Position numbers and translations under genes: made by a program. This document shows positions 36,735 through 45,360 of a DNA stretch of 64,000 nt, one piece after another. Origin of the DNA: Vibrio tetraodonis (GTDB taxonomy: Bacteria > Pseudomonadota > Gammaproteobacteria > Enterobacterales > Vibrionaceae); NCBI RefSeq assembly GCF_003350295.1, contig NZ_QLYY01000005.1, positions 248,001 through 312,000 of the forward strand. Reading direction: 5' to 3'. Below the pieces are notes generated by a model. The model made no database searches. It saw only the letters and a program-made list of their open reading frames with translations, and was not told where the DNA came from. How positions within the stretch are numbered: the first letter of the stretch is position 1; every line of letters starts with the position of its first letter.

Positions 36735-37001
36735 CTACACTTGAATCTCTATATCTTCGCTAGGATAAGAGCAGCAGGGTAATATATAGCCCTGCTCAAT
36801 ATCTTTGTCTGATATGCCACCTTTGTGATCCATAACCACTTGACCTTTGCTAAGTCTGAGCTTGCACACGCCACAGCAACCAATACCGCAACCCCTGGGT
36901 ATACAATAGCCAACCTGCTCTAATTGGCTTAGCAAAGAAAGGCCTTGGTTATGCGCACAATCAATCAACTCACCGTTCACTTTAATGGTATGTTTAGGCA
37001 T
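36735..37001 (-). CDS. Plant-type [2Fe-2S] ferredoxin
   Basis: An 88-residue electron carrier. The cluster ligands are visible: Cys38, Cys43 and Cys46 in GCGIGCCGVCK (C-x4-C-x2-C) and a fourth in LPCCSYP near residue 76. Its ATG overlaps the stop of the diiron-protein gene by eight bases (ATGCCTAA), so the two are translationally coupled. It is the last gene of the four-gene operon. In context it most likely delivers electrons to that diiron enzyme (inference). Confidence 0.9.
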   Translation of the reverse strand: MPKHTIKVNGELIDCAHNQGLSLLSQLEQVGYCIPRGCGIGCCGVCKLRLSKGQVVMDHKGGISDKDIEQGYILPCCSYPSEDIEIQV

Positions 37002-37671
37002 TAATATTCGACTGCCTTTCAAGATACTGCTCGGCAACATCCTCAAGTATTTTACCCGTAAGATTTAATGTCACTCTCGCTACCTGCTTAATGTTTTCCC
37101 TATCGATATCTGATGTCACCCACTTAGTGATCGCCATCTCCACATCTTTGGCATGTTGGGCATCAATTTCCGCATGGGCAATAAAGAAGGTCATTTGGTC
37201 ATCTCTCAATCCCAGCCTGCTTTTACATACTTCTAACAGCGGCTGCAGATGTTCATAACTATCTTCAGCCCAAAAACTGTAGCCAAGGCGAGCTGCCACA
37301 CCCAATTTCATCGCAACACTATCTAGATATCCACTTAGTGCTGCCGTCGCTGGCAATGGCGGTGACTTGAGAACATCTTCATTGATCCCAAGTGATTTCA
37401 AGTCATGAGCCGCCATATTTTCGTGACCTAGTTCCTCCATTGCATGTTTCAAAGCAAAATGGATCAAACCAATATTCTTATAGCTTTCTGGAAATACCGC
37501 CGAAGCTTGATTTAGAGAATTATACTTGGTGTAGTGATACACTTGTACCATAGCAAGAACATAGAGATCCGGATTATCCATTTCCATTGCTAGCTTAAAG
37601 AATTGCCCTCGCTTTATTTTACTCCATTCATAATCACATATTTCTTTTAACTCATTAATTAAGTTAGACAT
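36994..37671 (-). CDS. Haem-oxygenase-like diiron oxidase (HDO) family protein
   Basis: A 225-residue all-helical protein of the iron-containing redox enzyme group (TenA/PqqC-like fold, HDO superfamily). Candidate iron ligands are Glu80 and His83 (MEELGHE), Glu136/Glu140 (WAEDSYEH), and His166, Glu168/Asp170 and His173 (HAEIDAQH). This is the pattern of diiron members such as UndA, BesC and SznF, which carry out O2-dependent oxidation, desaturation or fragmentation of small molecules. It is coupled to a ferredoxin and lies downstream of an acyltransferase, so its substrate may be that enzyme's product. The reaction cannot be deduced from sequence. Confidence 0.8.
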   Translation of the reverse strand: MSNLINELKEICDYEWSKIKRGQFFKLAMEMDNPDLYVLAMVQVYHYTKYNSLNQASAVFPESYKNIGLIHFALKHAMEELGHENMAAHDLKSLGINEDVLKSPPLPATAALSGYLDSVAMKLGVAARLGYSFWAEDSYEHLQPLLEVCKSRLGLRDDQMTFFIAHAEIDAQHAKDVEMAITKWVTSDIDRENIKQVARVTLNLTGKILEDVAEQYLERQSNINA

Positions 37672-37680
37672 TATTCACCC

Positions 37681-38073
37681 TTATAACCCAAATATACGTT
37701 TAACCATAAATATGAATATCGATATTCCATTCAATCCTTCAACAGAGTCCCAATGCTCTTTTATTTTATTGTTTTTTATTTCATAAATATCTATAGCTTT
37801 GTACCTTAGTGTCAAACCTAATAATTTTGTCCAATGATTTGCATAAACAAGTACATGATCATCACTTGAAAGTATCTTTTCTATAGAAGCTGAACCATTA
37901 GGAAACTTCTTACTATAATTACTAAAGTACTCCATAAATCCATCTCTTCCATTATCAACAAAGTTGCTATTGTTAATATAATTTTCATCCATGTATTCTT
38001 TACATCTAGAAAAATCTCTATTTATAAAAACATCGGTATAAAATTCTTGTACCAAGGAAATATTTTCTTTCAT
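37681..38073 (-). CDS. SnoaL-like / NTF2-fold protein
   Basis: A 130-residue protein with the NTF2-like pattern of SnoaL-type proteins: MKENISLVQEFYTDVFINRDFSRC at the start, then YINNSNFVDNGRDGFMEYFSNYSKKFPN, and strands ending IKEHWDSVEG. Such small cone-shaped proteins act as cyclases, isomerases, hydrolases or ligand binders. Start is taken at the ATG at 38073, four bases after the acyltransferase stop; longer in-frame starts would overlap that gene. Part of the same operon. Role unknown. Confidence 0.75.
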   Translation of the reverse strand: MKENISLVQEFYTDVFINRDFSRCKEYMDENYINNSNFVDNGRDGFMEYFSNYSKKFPNGSASIEKILSSDDHVLVYANHWTKLLGLTLRYKAIDIYEIKNNKIKEHWDSVEGLNGISIFIFMVKRIFGL

Positions 38074-38077
38074 AAAG

Positions 38078-38800
38078 TTAGATACTCTGCTTGTTGTTAA
38101 CTCTTTCATCCAGAATGTCGATCGCTTCTTCTTCGCTATCAACATCCAGATTTAGACGTTTTATCATGTCTTGAAACATATCTACTTTAAATAGTAAGTA
38201 GTTATGATCTCTTTCCTTGATATAGAACTCCAATGTGTCGTTACTAAAGCTAATATTCTTACGAGACATTCTAGGCTTAGTGTATGTAATAGCATTTCGA
38301 ATACCTGTCGAGAGTATGATGGATGTCGAGGAAACAAGCGCCAAGCAATGCGCGACCATGCGACTTCTGATCCCCGGAGTGTTATCAACGACTAATCTAG
38401 AATACTCAATATAATCATTTTCCAAACCTTGACCTAAAAAGGCTGTTATATCATTGTCATTAATATAGTGACCTACTTCAAAAGGATAAAAGCGCACTCT
38501 TTGACTTGCTGTCATTTTTCCTTCTGAGAAAAAAGAAAATATATATGAGTCTATATCATATTCGTCCAGAAATAATTTTTCTTTATATCCATGTAAAATA
38601 GATTCATTTTTCTCTGAATAAACTTTCTTTCTTAAATATGATAATTCCTCCAGATCTTGACTATTATTTAACAATCTTATTTCTACGTCCTTATCCTTAA
38701 AGGTATTTTTGACAAAGTAATCTAACCTTTGGCACTGCTTATTAATTTCATTAAACATAGAATTTTTTAATGAAAAGTCTAAATCAACCTTAGCTCCCAT
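38078..38800 (-). CDS. GNAT-fold N-acyltransferase, FeeM/LuxI-like
   Basis: A 240-residue protein resembling N-acyl amino acid synthases (FeeM) and autoinducer synthases. The pattern is ELSYLRKKVYSEKN, a DEYDIDSYIF strand, GKMTASQRVRFYPFEV, and the typical IEYSRLVVDNTPGIRSRMVA segment. FeeM-type enzymes join a fatty acyl group from an acyl carrier protein to an amino acid or amine. It is the first gene of the operon, which continues with SnoaL-like, diiron and ferredoxin genes. It is divergent from a 796-residue unknown protein. Acyl donor and acceptor are unknown. GGA eight bases before the ATG is a modest ribosome-binding site. Confidence 0.72.
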   Translation of the reverse strand: MGAKVDLDFSLKNSMFNEINKQCQRLDYFVKNTFKDKDVEIRLLNNSQDLEELSYLRKKVYSEKNESILHGYKEKLFLDEYDIDSYIFSFFSEGKMTASQRVRFYPFEVGHYINDNDITAFLGQGLENDYIEYSRLVVDNTPGIRSRMVAHCLALVSSTSIILSTGIRNAITYTKPRMSRKNISFSNDTLEFYIKERDHNYLLFKVDMFQDMIKRLNLDVDSEEEAIDILDERVNNKQSI

Positions 38801-39257
38801 TTAAATTTTCCGCTTCACAGTAATTAATAAATTAAAGCTAGTTCTTGATGGTTTTATGTCAAACTATAGATCTTATTATTATTTACATTTAATTGTTATT
38901 TATGATCTGCGCCCAATAAAACAGTCTATGAAATAACAGATTTATAATATACAAATGGTCAAGCAGGCTATTTAATTTATGTGCTAAAAACAGTAGTAAT
39001 AGTGGATACAGGTTACGAGAGATAGCAATACTTTTAGGGCCAACAACTCTAACAAGCACAACGACTCATATTTTTCATAAATTATGATATAGAGACAGCA
39101 ATTATAAATTTTATTAGTGAGAGCCTTGTGATCTTCTGCCAACATTTGAATGACTAGTGTTTGCACCAGGTAAATCCATAACGTACAAAAAATACACATA
39201 CGACAATATATTCATAAAAACGAAATATTCGGAGTTTAGCTTACATGCCAACAACTT
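38801..39257. promoter_or_regulatory. Divergent intergenic region, acyltransferase operon / 796-aa protein
   Basis: About 457 AT-rich bases, presumably with both promoters. A 71-codon minus-strand ORF in it (38984-39199) has no ribosome-binding site and an unlikely composition, so I do not call it. GGAG near 39230 precedes an out-of-frame ATG at 39245. Confidence 0.45.
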
Positions 39258-41648
39258 ATGACAACAGTTTTACAAATGCAGAACATTGATACTCATCTTC
39301 CTACTCTTCGCTCGATTAGCGAACATGTGCAATCTTACAAGCTGCCTAGCCTAGCCCAGTGTATTGTTCATATCAAAAATAGAAAAATTGACGCTAACAA
39401 TGTCAAGCTTTCACGGCTGAAGAAAGATATATCGCATCAAGTGAAAACGTTAAAGCTTCATCAAGTTGGCAAAGATAGCGTTATAAGCGATAACATCAAT
39501 TTAAAAGAGGCTCGATTATTAAATAAAGAGCTCGGGCGATTAAGTAAAATTGACAAATTAGTAGAAGATCATAAATCACGAACTGAAAAGTACTGTAAAG
39601 AAACGGCTTTTTTGGGTAAAGTGGGCTCTAGGCAGCAAACCTCCACGGGCATTAATATCACTGGTAGTGTTGATGCAAGCGGCGCGAAAGTATTGAGTAA
39701 AACATTAGGCTTCGAGTCTGGCCGTCGCCTAGATAATAATGATGAAGGCTCAGTGCGAGTCAACAAAGTTCAACGTGTTATGGCTAGGCTGTGGACAGGC
39801 CTGTCTTTTAAAATAGGTGACCAAGTTGAGTTGGGTGCAGGCGCTCAAACTCAGTTTTCAACAACTCAAACTAAATACAAAAAATTTACCAATCACACCG
39901 AGCTTGCTCAGTATCTAGCAAAAAAATCCTCATCTAAACTGATACAGCAGCAGCAAAAAGCCCTGAATGCTAAAGATACTTTGGTCCCTCTACTCTCTGA
40001 GCATCTGACCAACTTAGATGACAAGAAGTTTGATCACCTATATCAGTCAATTCGACCAGAGCAGAAGAAAGCATATAAGCATGGTATCAAAAATAGGCGA
40101 ACCTCTGAGGGCGAGGTAAATGCAACAGCAAAGCTTGCGATTAGTCCTCATTATACACTCGGAGCTCAAGCTGCAGTGCAAGCTTCCAAAAGCAAAGAAA
40201 GCACCGTTGAGACAGTGTATGAAGACCTTACCCAGCATCTAACAAAGCCAGAAAAAATCACTCAAGTTGCGCCTTTTCTCAACGCTTTTTTGCCCGATAC
40301 CAAACAGCCCAAGGAATGGATCGCCTTTTCGGAGCAATTAGAAAAAGACATCATAGATTACTCCAGTAGCGTCAAAAAACATGATTATCTCAAGTCATCC
40401 ACTCGATGGAATAGATCGCATGAATGCAATAAGCACAGATTAGAAGATAAATATGGCAATATTGGCCGCCATCAACAATTGCAATTTTTCCATTTGTGCC
40501 ATGCATGGCTGAATGCTTCTGCTCGCGAGTTATCCCCGTGTTCAACACATTCAGAAAACGATTTTTCTCGCCTTACAGACCGCGTAAAGCAAGCGCTGCA
40601 AAACGTTGACTTTAACTACTCTCAAACTCGACTTAATCGACTTACCAAAGTCAGACAACATGTTACGGAGACCAAAAAAGACATCAATCAAACCGCCAAA
40701 GTGCAAGTTGGCCCCATTACGCTTACTATTCATGAACGCGAGCGACACTTTATTCATCCAAGTCGAGTTCGATGCGGCGACTACAGAGATGTCAACGTTA
40801 CACTGTCAGCAAGCACTAATTTAACCGATCTACTGCAGCTTCCTAAGCTACAACAGCAGCTTTCTGAAGCATTGGCTAGCCACCAGCTCGACTCTATTAT
40901 TAGCATAAAAACCCTATTACAACTCGACCTGACAGGGTTAGTTACCATACAGAAACGTTGGTTTAAGCCTGACGCCAAACAGCTCGCCTTTAATGACCAA
41001 GTGCAGCGCCAGTTCACCCGCTACTATGTGGGGAGCGATATAGTAACAAGCACAACTGGCAGTCTTCAAACGGGAGCTGGCTATTCACTCGATGCCAACT
41101 TACGCTATCAACAAAGGCAGCAAAAAGTGGTCGGCGAAGATATTGACCCTAACGATCTTATATACAGCCTAGTCAGATTTAATAAACTGTATAAAGATGC
41201 GGGTAAAGATCTTACCTCAAAAGAAAACCCTTGGAATGAATTTGTACAATTACACCAAGCCAGTTTCCAACAAATGTTTGTTAAAATGAGCGATACCGAT
41301 AGTGCCGCGAACCATCAAGCACATACACTACTGCAAGAGGCGCAAAAAGAGGGCCGATCTCTGATAACAGAAACCGAATTTTTTGACCATATGCGGGCCT
41401 ATAAGAAAGCGGTAGAAGAAGCGGAAGACAAACAGTATGAAGACATTTTCGCTAACACTCTTGAGGCTTTGAATCTATTGCTGATTAGCCAATTTGTAAA
41501 AACAGAAAAGCTACATAAAGCGACATGGACGAAAAAACCGTTCAAAGCTGAGCGTTCAAAAGCACTCAGCAACAAAAGCAAAATTGCTAAGGCATTACAT
41601 TTACAGAGAAAAGTGCCTCAAAACAAGCAAGCAGATTCTTCACAATAG
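39258..41648 (+). CDS. Large protein of unknown family
   Basis: A 796-residue, Lys- and Gln-rich protein without a signal peptide or membrane helices. Long helical stretches (KLIQQQQKAL, LPKLQQQLSEAL) alternate with at least four amphipathic beta-rich segments that share a style (GLSFKIGDQVELGAGAQTQF, ATAKLAISPHYTLGAQAAVQ, TGSLQTGAGYSLDANLRY, DVNVTLSASTNL). The strand segments look like outer-surface beta-barrel strands embedded in a soluble protein, loosely like large type III effectors of the AvrE kind. That is speculation. Start is unsure: the ATG at 39258 has no ribosome-binding site, while GGAG lies ten bases before an ATG at 39245 in another frame that opens only 14 codons. A terminator follows. 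Confidence 0.75.
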   Translation: MTTVLQMQNIDTHLPTLRSISEHVQSYKLPSLAQCIVHIKNRKIDANNVKLSRLKKDISHQVKTLKLHQVGKDSVISDNINLKEARLLNKELGRLSKIDKLVEDHKSRTEKYCKETAFLGKVGSRQQTSTGINITGSVDASGAKVLSKTLGFESGRRLDNNDEGSVRVNKVQRVMARLWTGLSFKIGDQVELGAGAQTQFSTTQTKYKKFTNHTELAQYLAKKSSSKLIQQQQKALNAKDTLVPLLSEHLTNLDDKKFDHLYQSIRPEQKKAYKHGIKNRRTSEGEVNATAKLAISPHYTLGAQAAVQASKSKESTVETVYEDLTQHLTKPEKITQVAPFLNAFLPDTKQPKEWIAFSEQLEKDIIDYSSSVKKHDYLKSSTRWNRSHECNKHRLEDKYGNIGRHQQLQFFHLCHAWLNASARELSPCSTHSENDFSRLTDRVKQALQNVDFNYSQTRLNRLTKVRQHVTETKKDINQTAKVQVGPITLTIHERERHFIHPSRVRCGDYRDVNVTLSASTNLTDLLQLPKLQQQLSEALASHQLDSIISIKTLLQLDLTGLVTIQKRWFKPDAKQLAFNDQVQRQFTRYYVGSDIVTSTTGSLQTGAGYSLDANLRYQQRQQKVVGEDIDPNDLIYSLVRFNKLYKDAGKDLTSKENPWNEFVQLHQASFQQMFVKMSDTDSAANHQAHTLLQEAQKEGRSLITETEFFDHMRAYKKAVEEAEDKQYEDIFANTLEALNLLLISQFVKTEKLHKATWTKKPFKAERSKALSNKSKIAKALHLQRKVPQNKQADSSQ

Positions 41649-42204
41649 TATTAAACTTAGGTCCACATCCAGTTTCAGTAATCTACTGACAAGCTCCGTT
41701 TATGATCACGGAGCTTTTAATTCTTAAGCACGACTAAAGAAGTAAGTAATACTCGCATCTTGTATGCCTATTTATTTTATTATCTATATAGATTGAAAGG
41801 TTATTAATAGTTGAAAGATAAAAATTTGTTAAGACAAACAATAAAATATCCACAGTATTAATAACCATATTTAAGATAATTATTTTTAATTTTATTCTTG
41901 TATTTTCTTATATAATACTTTTTAAATCTACCTAATAGACATGGTAAACATTATATGGATTTTGCTTTAAAAGTAGTCATGAAAATTTGACCATGATCAT
42001 TTTAAAATAAAAAAACGTAATAAACATGCAAAATTTAAGGTTTTTAGCTCACTGTTTTATCTAATAAAGTACTGATATTTAAATATTTTTATCAAAAATA
42101 AATTATAGTACTATTAAAGTTTATACATACATCAAAGGCTAAGTTCAGGTATACTTATGAGTATTACTTTCATTGGGTGGGTGATTTTTAACTAAAGGGT
42201 ATGT
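41649..42204. other. AT-rich intergenic region
   Basis: About 556 bases. After the terminator at its left end, the rest (41750-42130) is extremely AT-rich with no coding region. The right end supplies AAAGGG before the ElyC-like gene. Confidence 0.5.
41691..41716 (+). terminator. Intrinsic terminator after 796-aa protein gene
   Basis: A 9-bp stem (AAGCTCCGT with ACGGAGCTT) around an eight-base loop, followed by TTAATTCTT. Confidence 0.75.
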
Positions 42205-42966
42205 ATGAGTTTTGTTATTTTTTCTTTATTGCTAATATTTGCGTTTACAGCCAAAGCGTTAAAATGGAGAAAAGTATTTTTTGTTTCATTACTGATGTTT
42301 TCTTCTCTATTTTTACTTATAGGCACAGGAATTATTCCTAGCTATTTACTGTCCACATTACAAGAACAGTATCAAGTGAAACATAAAGTGAAATGGTCAG
42401 ACAATAATGCCATCGTTTTACTCGGTGCTGGTACACAATTTATTGAAAGAAGTAATAACTTTGAACCAAGCTTCTTTTCCTTTGGACGAATACATGAAAC
42501 GGCAGCACAATACTACGACTGCGCCGAACAAGATTCGATATGTAAGATCATCATTAGTGGTGGGGATGCACAAGGAAACGGTGTTACTGAAGCTGATATC
42601 TATAAAAAGGAACTATTAAGACTCGACATCCCTGTACAAGACATCGTTCTGGAAGCGGACAGCGTCAACACTTGGAAAAATGCTCAGTTCACTTCAGTAC
42701 TTCTTAACCAACAACAAACAGAAACTGTGGTGTTAGTCTCTTCTGGCTTACACATGAAACGAAGTCAGCTCTACTTTAAGCACTTCGGGGTTAACACCTT
42801 GCCTGTTAGGGCTGATTATATGGACGCTAGGGTTTCTACCATACCACTTTGGTACAACTTCGCCGTTACTGATTTTGCGCTGCATGAATATACTGGTATA
42901 GCTCGTTACCATTGGTATAATTTCATGGGATGGAACGCCACTCAAGAACAGCCAGGAGATGTGTGA
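42205..42966 (+). CDS. ElyC/SanA/YdcF family (DUF218) membrane protein
   Basis: A 253-residue protein with two N-terminal transmembrane helices (about 3-15 and 23-47) and a DUF218 domain facing the periplasm. Typical segments are NAIVLLGAGTQF, KIIISGGDAQGNG, EADIYKKELLRLDIP, LEADSVNTWKNA and VVLVSSGLHMKRS. E. coli ElyC is linked to envelope (peptidoglycan and lipid carrier) homeostasis; SanA to envelope barrier function. The ribosome-binding site AAAGGG lies five bases before the ATG. Confidence 0.85.
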   Translation: MSFVIFSLLLIFAFTAKALKWRKVFFVSLLMFSSLFLLIGTGIIPSYLLSTLQEQYQVKHKVKWSDNNAIVLLGAGTQFIERSNNFEPSFFSFGRIHETAAQYYDCAEQDSICKIIISGGDAQGNGVTEADIYKKELLRLDIPVQDIVLEADSVNTWKNAQFTSVLLNQQQTETVVLVSSGLHMKRSQLYFKHFGVNTLPVRADYMDARVSTIPLWYNFAVTDFALHEYTGIARYHWYNFMGWNATQEQPGDV

Positions 42967-42975
42967 ACTATATGC

Positions 42976-43007
42976 GTTGGTCAATAATAAAAACTTTATT
43001 GACCAAC
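42976..43007. terminator. Hairpin between convergent genes
   Basis: A 12-bp stem (GTTGGTCAATAA with TTATTGACCAAC) around an eight-base loop, between the plus-strand ElyC-like gene and the minus-strand lipoprotein gene. It probably terminates both. Confidence 0.65.
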
Positions 43008-43015
43008 TATTTGAC

Positions 43016-43477
43016 TCAAAATGAAAGACTGTAGCTTTGGCTCGGTTGGTTTAATTCAATTACCCAGGACCTCTCCATAGAGCCACTATTCATTGGCACC
43101 CATTGCGCGTATAACTGAGACCAATTTTCATTTACTTCAATCGAAACTGTCGGTGTTTCATTGGGGTAAATAGTGGTAATTCGGGACATAGGATCAGCGT
43201 ATATCGTCCCGTCTTGCGATACATACTCAACACTAGAGTACAAATGAAGCGCCCCAGTCTCACCGCTTGAATTATCAACCGACAGAGTTATCTCACTCCC
43301 TAGCTCAAAATCAAAATCCCTATCAGCGACAATATCTTGCGATCTGACTGTTGCTTCAGAAACTGCCGTTTGACCGCTATTACCGCCAGCGACGTCTCCA
43401 CCATCGCCTCCTCCGCCACCACATGCCATAAGGAATAAGGAAGTCATGAGTATTACAGGTTTACATTTTAGTTTCAT
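43016..43477 (-). CDS. Lipoprotein, unknown
   Basis: A 153-residue lipoprotein whose signal ends SLFLMAC and is followed by a glycine stretch (GGGGGDGG) typical of flexible linkers after the lipid anchor. The remaining 115 residues are beta-rich and end in WVIELNQPSQSYSLSF. Family not recognised. Start is the ATG at 43477 (AAGGAG six bases upstream). It follows the LruC-domain gene by ten bases and is likely co-expressed with it. Confidence 0.78.
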   Translation of the reverse strand: MKLKCKPVILMTSLFLMACGGGGGDGGDVAGGNSGQTAVSEATVRSQDIVADRDFDFELGSEITLSVDNSSGETGALHLYSSVEYVSQDGTIYADPMSRITTIYPNETPTVSIEVNENWSQLYAQWVPMNSGSMERSWVIELNQPSQSYSLSF

Positions 43478-43487
43478 TCTACACTCC

Positions 43488-45170
43488 TTATTGATTCGAA
43501 CTTGGTACAACTAAGCCATTGCTTGGTTGTTGATACCAACCGCTGTTAGTTTCACCACTGCTTTCGACCCATTTGGGAAAATTGGTATATGCTTGGCTGA
43601 TATCTATATATTCCATTGGGTGAGCCCAATCGTCCCTCACATTAATAGCCCAAGGCATATTGTTAGCAGTCAAAAAACATTGTGACCCGTATGAATGATC
43701 GTCGTATTGGTTGTATAAGCTTGTATCCATTCGACTAGTTCCAGTGAATTTTTTGAAATGAGTTTGCCACTTCATTCCCGGCATATACTGGAAAAAGTTT
43801 CCGTGATAAGTATTAGTAGCGGCAAAAATAAACGAATCATAGGGGGGGTAACCAATTAAATCTCGTGCGACTGGTGTAGTAAAAGAGACTGACAATTGGT
43901 AATTAAGAACATTTTCATTCTGTGTATCAAGGCACTGACTTTGTGTACGATAGAAGTTACACTCAGCAGACAACTCTCCCAGCTCTACTAGCGTAGACCT
44001 CAAATTCTCTTCAACAATCAATACCGTATCACTATCTTCGGGATCTACAACACTGTGCGCTAACTCTACTCCATTACGTGTAACCACCGCTGATGAAATA
44101 TTACTTTGGGCAACATTGGGCAACTTGACCGCAAAACCGTTAGAGTAACCTGCTCCCATCGCCTGCACAGTGTAATCAATGCTGATACTTTTCAATTCGC
44201 GTTGACCGTTAAGCTGCTCTACAACACGATACTTCAGAACCACATCGTTAAAATCATAATCACCCATTAATGGCCACCTATCTTCGAACCCCATTATTGC
44301 ATAGGTATCAGAACTTGGATAAACCGAGGTAACCGTAATATCTGGATCGTTTTGTTGTGTTAGCGTTTCGTATTTAGAGTCCGTAGAACCGTCAAGGTTT
44401 ACACCATCTACAGCTGTAAAAGGGGACACCTGTACAGTAAAAATTAAGTCATTGAAATCATTATCACCGTTTGGCCTATAAAGATCTTCAAACCCCAACA
44501 CCAAGAATTCATTCGCTGGATCGATAAACGCAACATTATGCCTTCGATGTTCCGCTGTATTCTCAGGATTTATGGCTGGATAACTGTAGAATGGCGTCCC
44601 CCAATTACCCAAACTGTTGATATTATTATAAGAACCACTCCAACCCCACCCATTAGGTATGACGAAAAAAGCAAGGGTTTGGCCGCTAGTTAGCTGAACG
44701 TTGAGGTCTATCGTATCCCCTTCTTGAAGTTCACCTTCTCCAGGTTTGGAAGCATTTGGGAAGATAATAACGTGAGCAGCGACTTCATCTTTTGAAGTTG
44801 GCGGATTGTTAGTATCAAAGACGAAATACCCCAAACTATTTCTATACCCTGCCCCCTCGTTTAAAAACGTTACCTTAGCCGTAGCATAAGGAGCGCCGTT
44901 GAGTTCATCATCAATATCGATGCTTGAGTACTTATCTGGCGCAATGAAGGCGCTGTTTACGACAGCGCCTTCAGGCAGCATTGAGTAGACATTTTTTAGA
45001 ACATCCTGCGGCAATGAGTCTGCAATAGAATAGGCGTTGGTTGGTTTTCCCTTCAGAGAATAATTGCTCACCGCATCACCTGATACAAAGGTGAAGTCAT
45101 CGGTAGTTAAAGCTTGGGTAAAACCAGGTAAACATCCGAATGCTATGATAAGAGGTTTGAAATTTGCCAT
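43488..45170 (-). CDS. LruC domain-containing secreted protein
   Basis: A 560-residue exported protein with a signal peptide ending near FTQALT. It contains two Asp-rich motifs: DNDFNDLIFTVQ (near residue 240, DUF4114-like) and GDYDFNDVVLKYRV (near residue 305, the LruC domain signature). LruC-domain proteins are Vibrio and Bacteroidetes surface proteins, often with calcium-binding-like Asp clusters. Four cysteines are visible in the second half. A small lipoprotein gene follows directly. Function unknown. The region before the ATG has only a weak ribosome-binding signal. Confidence 0.85.
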   Translation of the reverse strand: MANFKPLIIAFGCLPGFTQALTTDDFTFVSGDAVSNYSLKGKPTNAYSIADSLPQDVLKNVYSMLPEGAVVNSAFIAPDKYSSIDIDDELNGAPYATAKVTFLNEGAGYRNSLGYFVFDTNNPPTSKDEVAAHVIIFPNASKPGEGELQEGDTIDLNVQLTSGQTLAFFVIPNGWGWSGSYNNINSLGNWGTPFYSYPAINPENTAEHRRHNVAFIDPANEFLVLGFEDLYRPNGDNDFNDLIFTVQVSPFTAVDGVNLDGSTDSKYETLTQQNDPDITVTSVYPSSDTYAIMGFEDRWPLMGDYDFNDVVLKYRVVEQLNGQRELKSISIDYTVQAMGAGYSNGFAVKLPNVAQSNISSAVVTRNGVELAHSVVDPEDSDTVLIVEENLRSTLVELGELSAECNFYRTQSQCLDTQNENVLNYQLSVSFTTPVARDLIGYPPYDSFIFAATNTYHGNFFQYMPGMKWQTHFKKFTGTSRMDTSLYNQYDDHSYGSQCFLTANNMPWAINVRDDWAHPMEYIDISQAYTNFPKWVESSGETNSGWYQQPSNGLVVPSSNQ

Positions 45171-45360
45171 ATTTTTACTCTGCTAATGAAGGTTACAAAG
45201 CAGTGCAAGCAAGTTTCAAACCAAACATTTAACCCTTTATATTCAGTATATTATGAGCATTCCACTCCAAATTCCTAATTTGAAAATACACTTGACTTTC
45301 ATTATGATGCGACTCTTTAAGGGCTTTCAGGGTAGTCTCATTTTAGGCTGTGCTCTATAC

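Noticed and set aside
38984..39199. 71-codon minus-strand ORF between divergent genes
   Set aside because: No ribosome-binding site; Cys-, Leu- and Tyr-heavy composition typical of AT-rich noncoding DNA.
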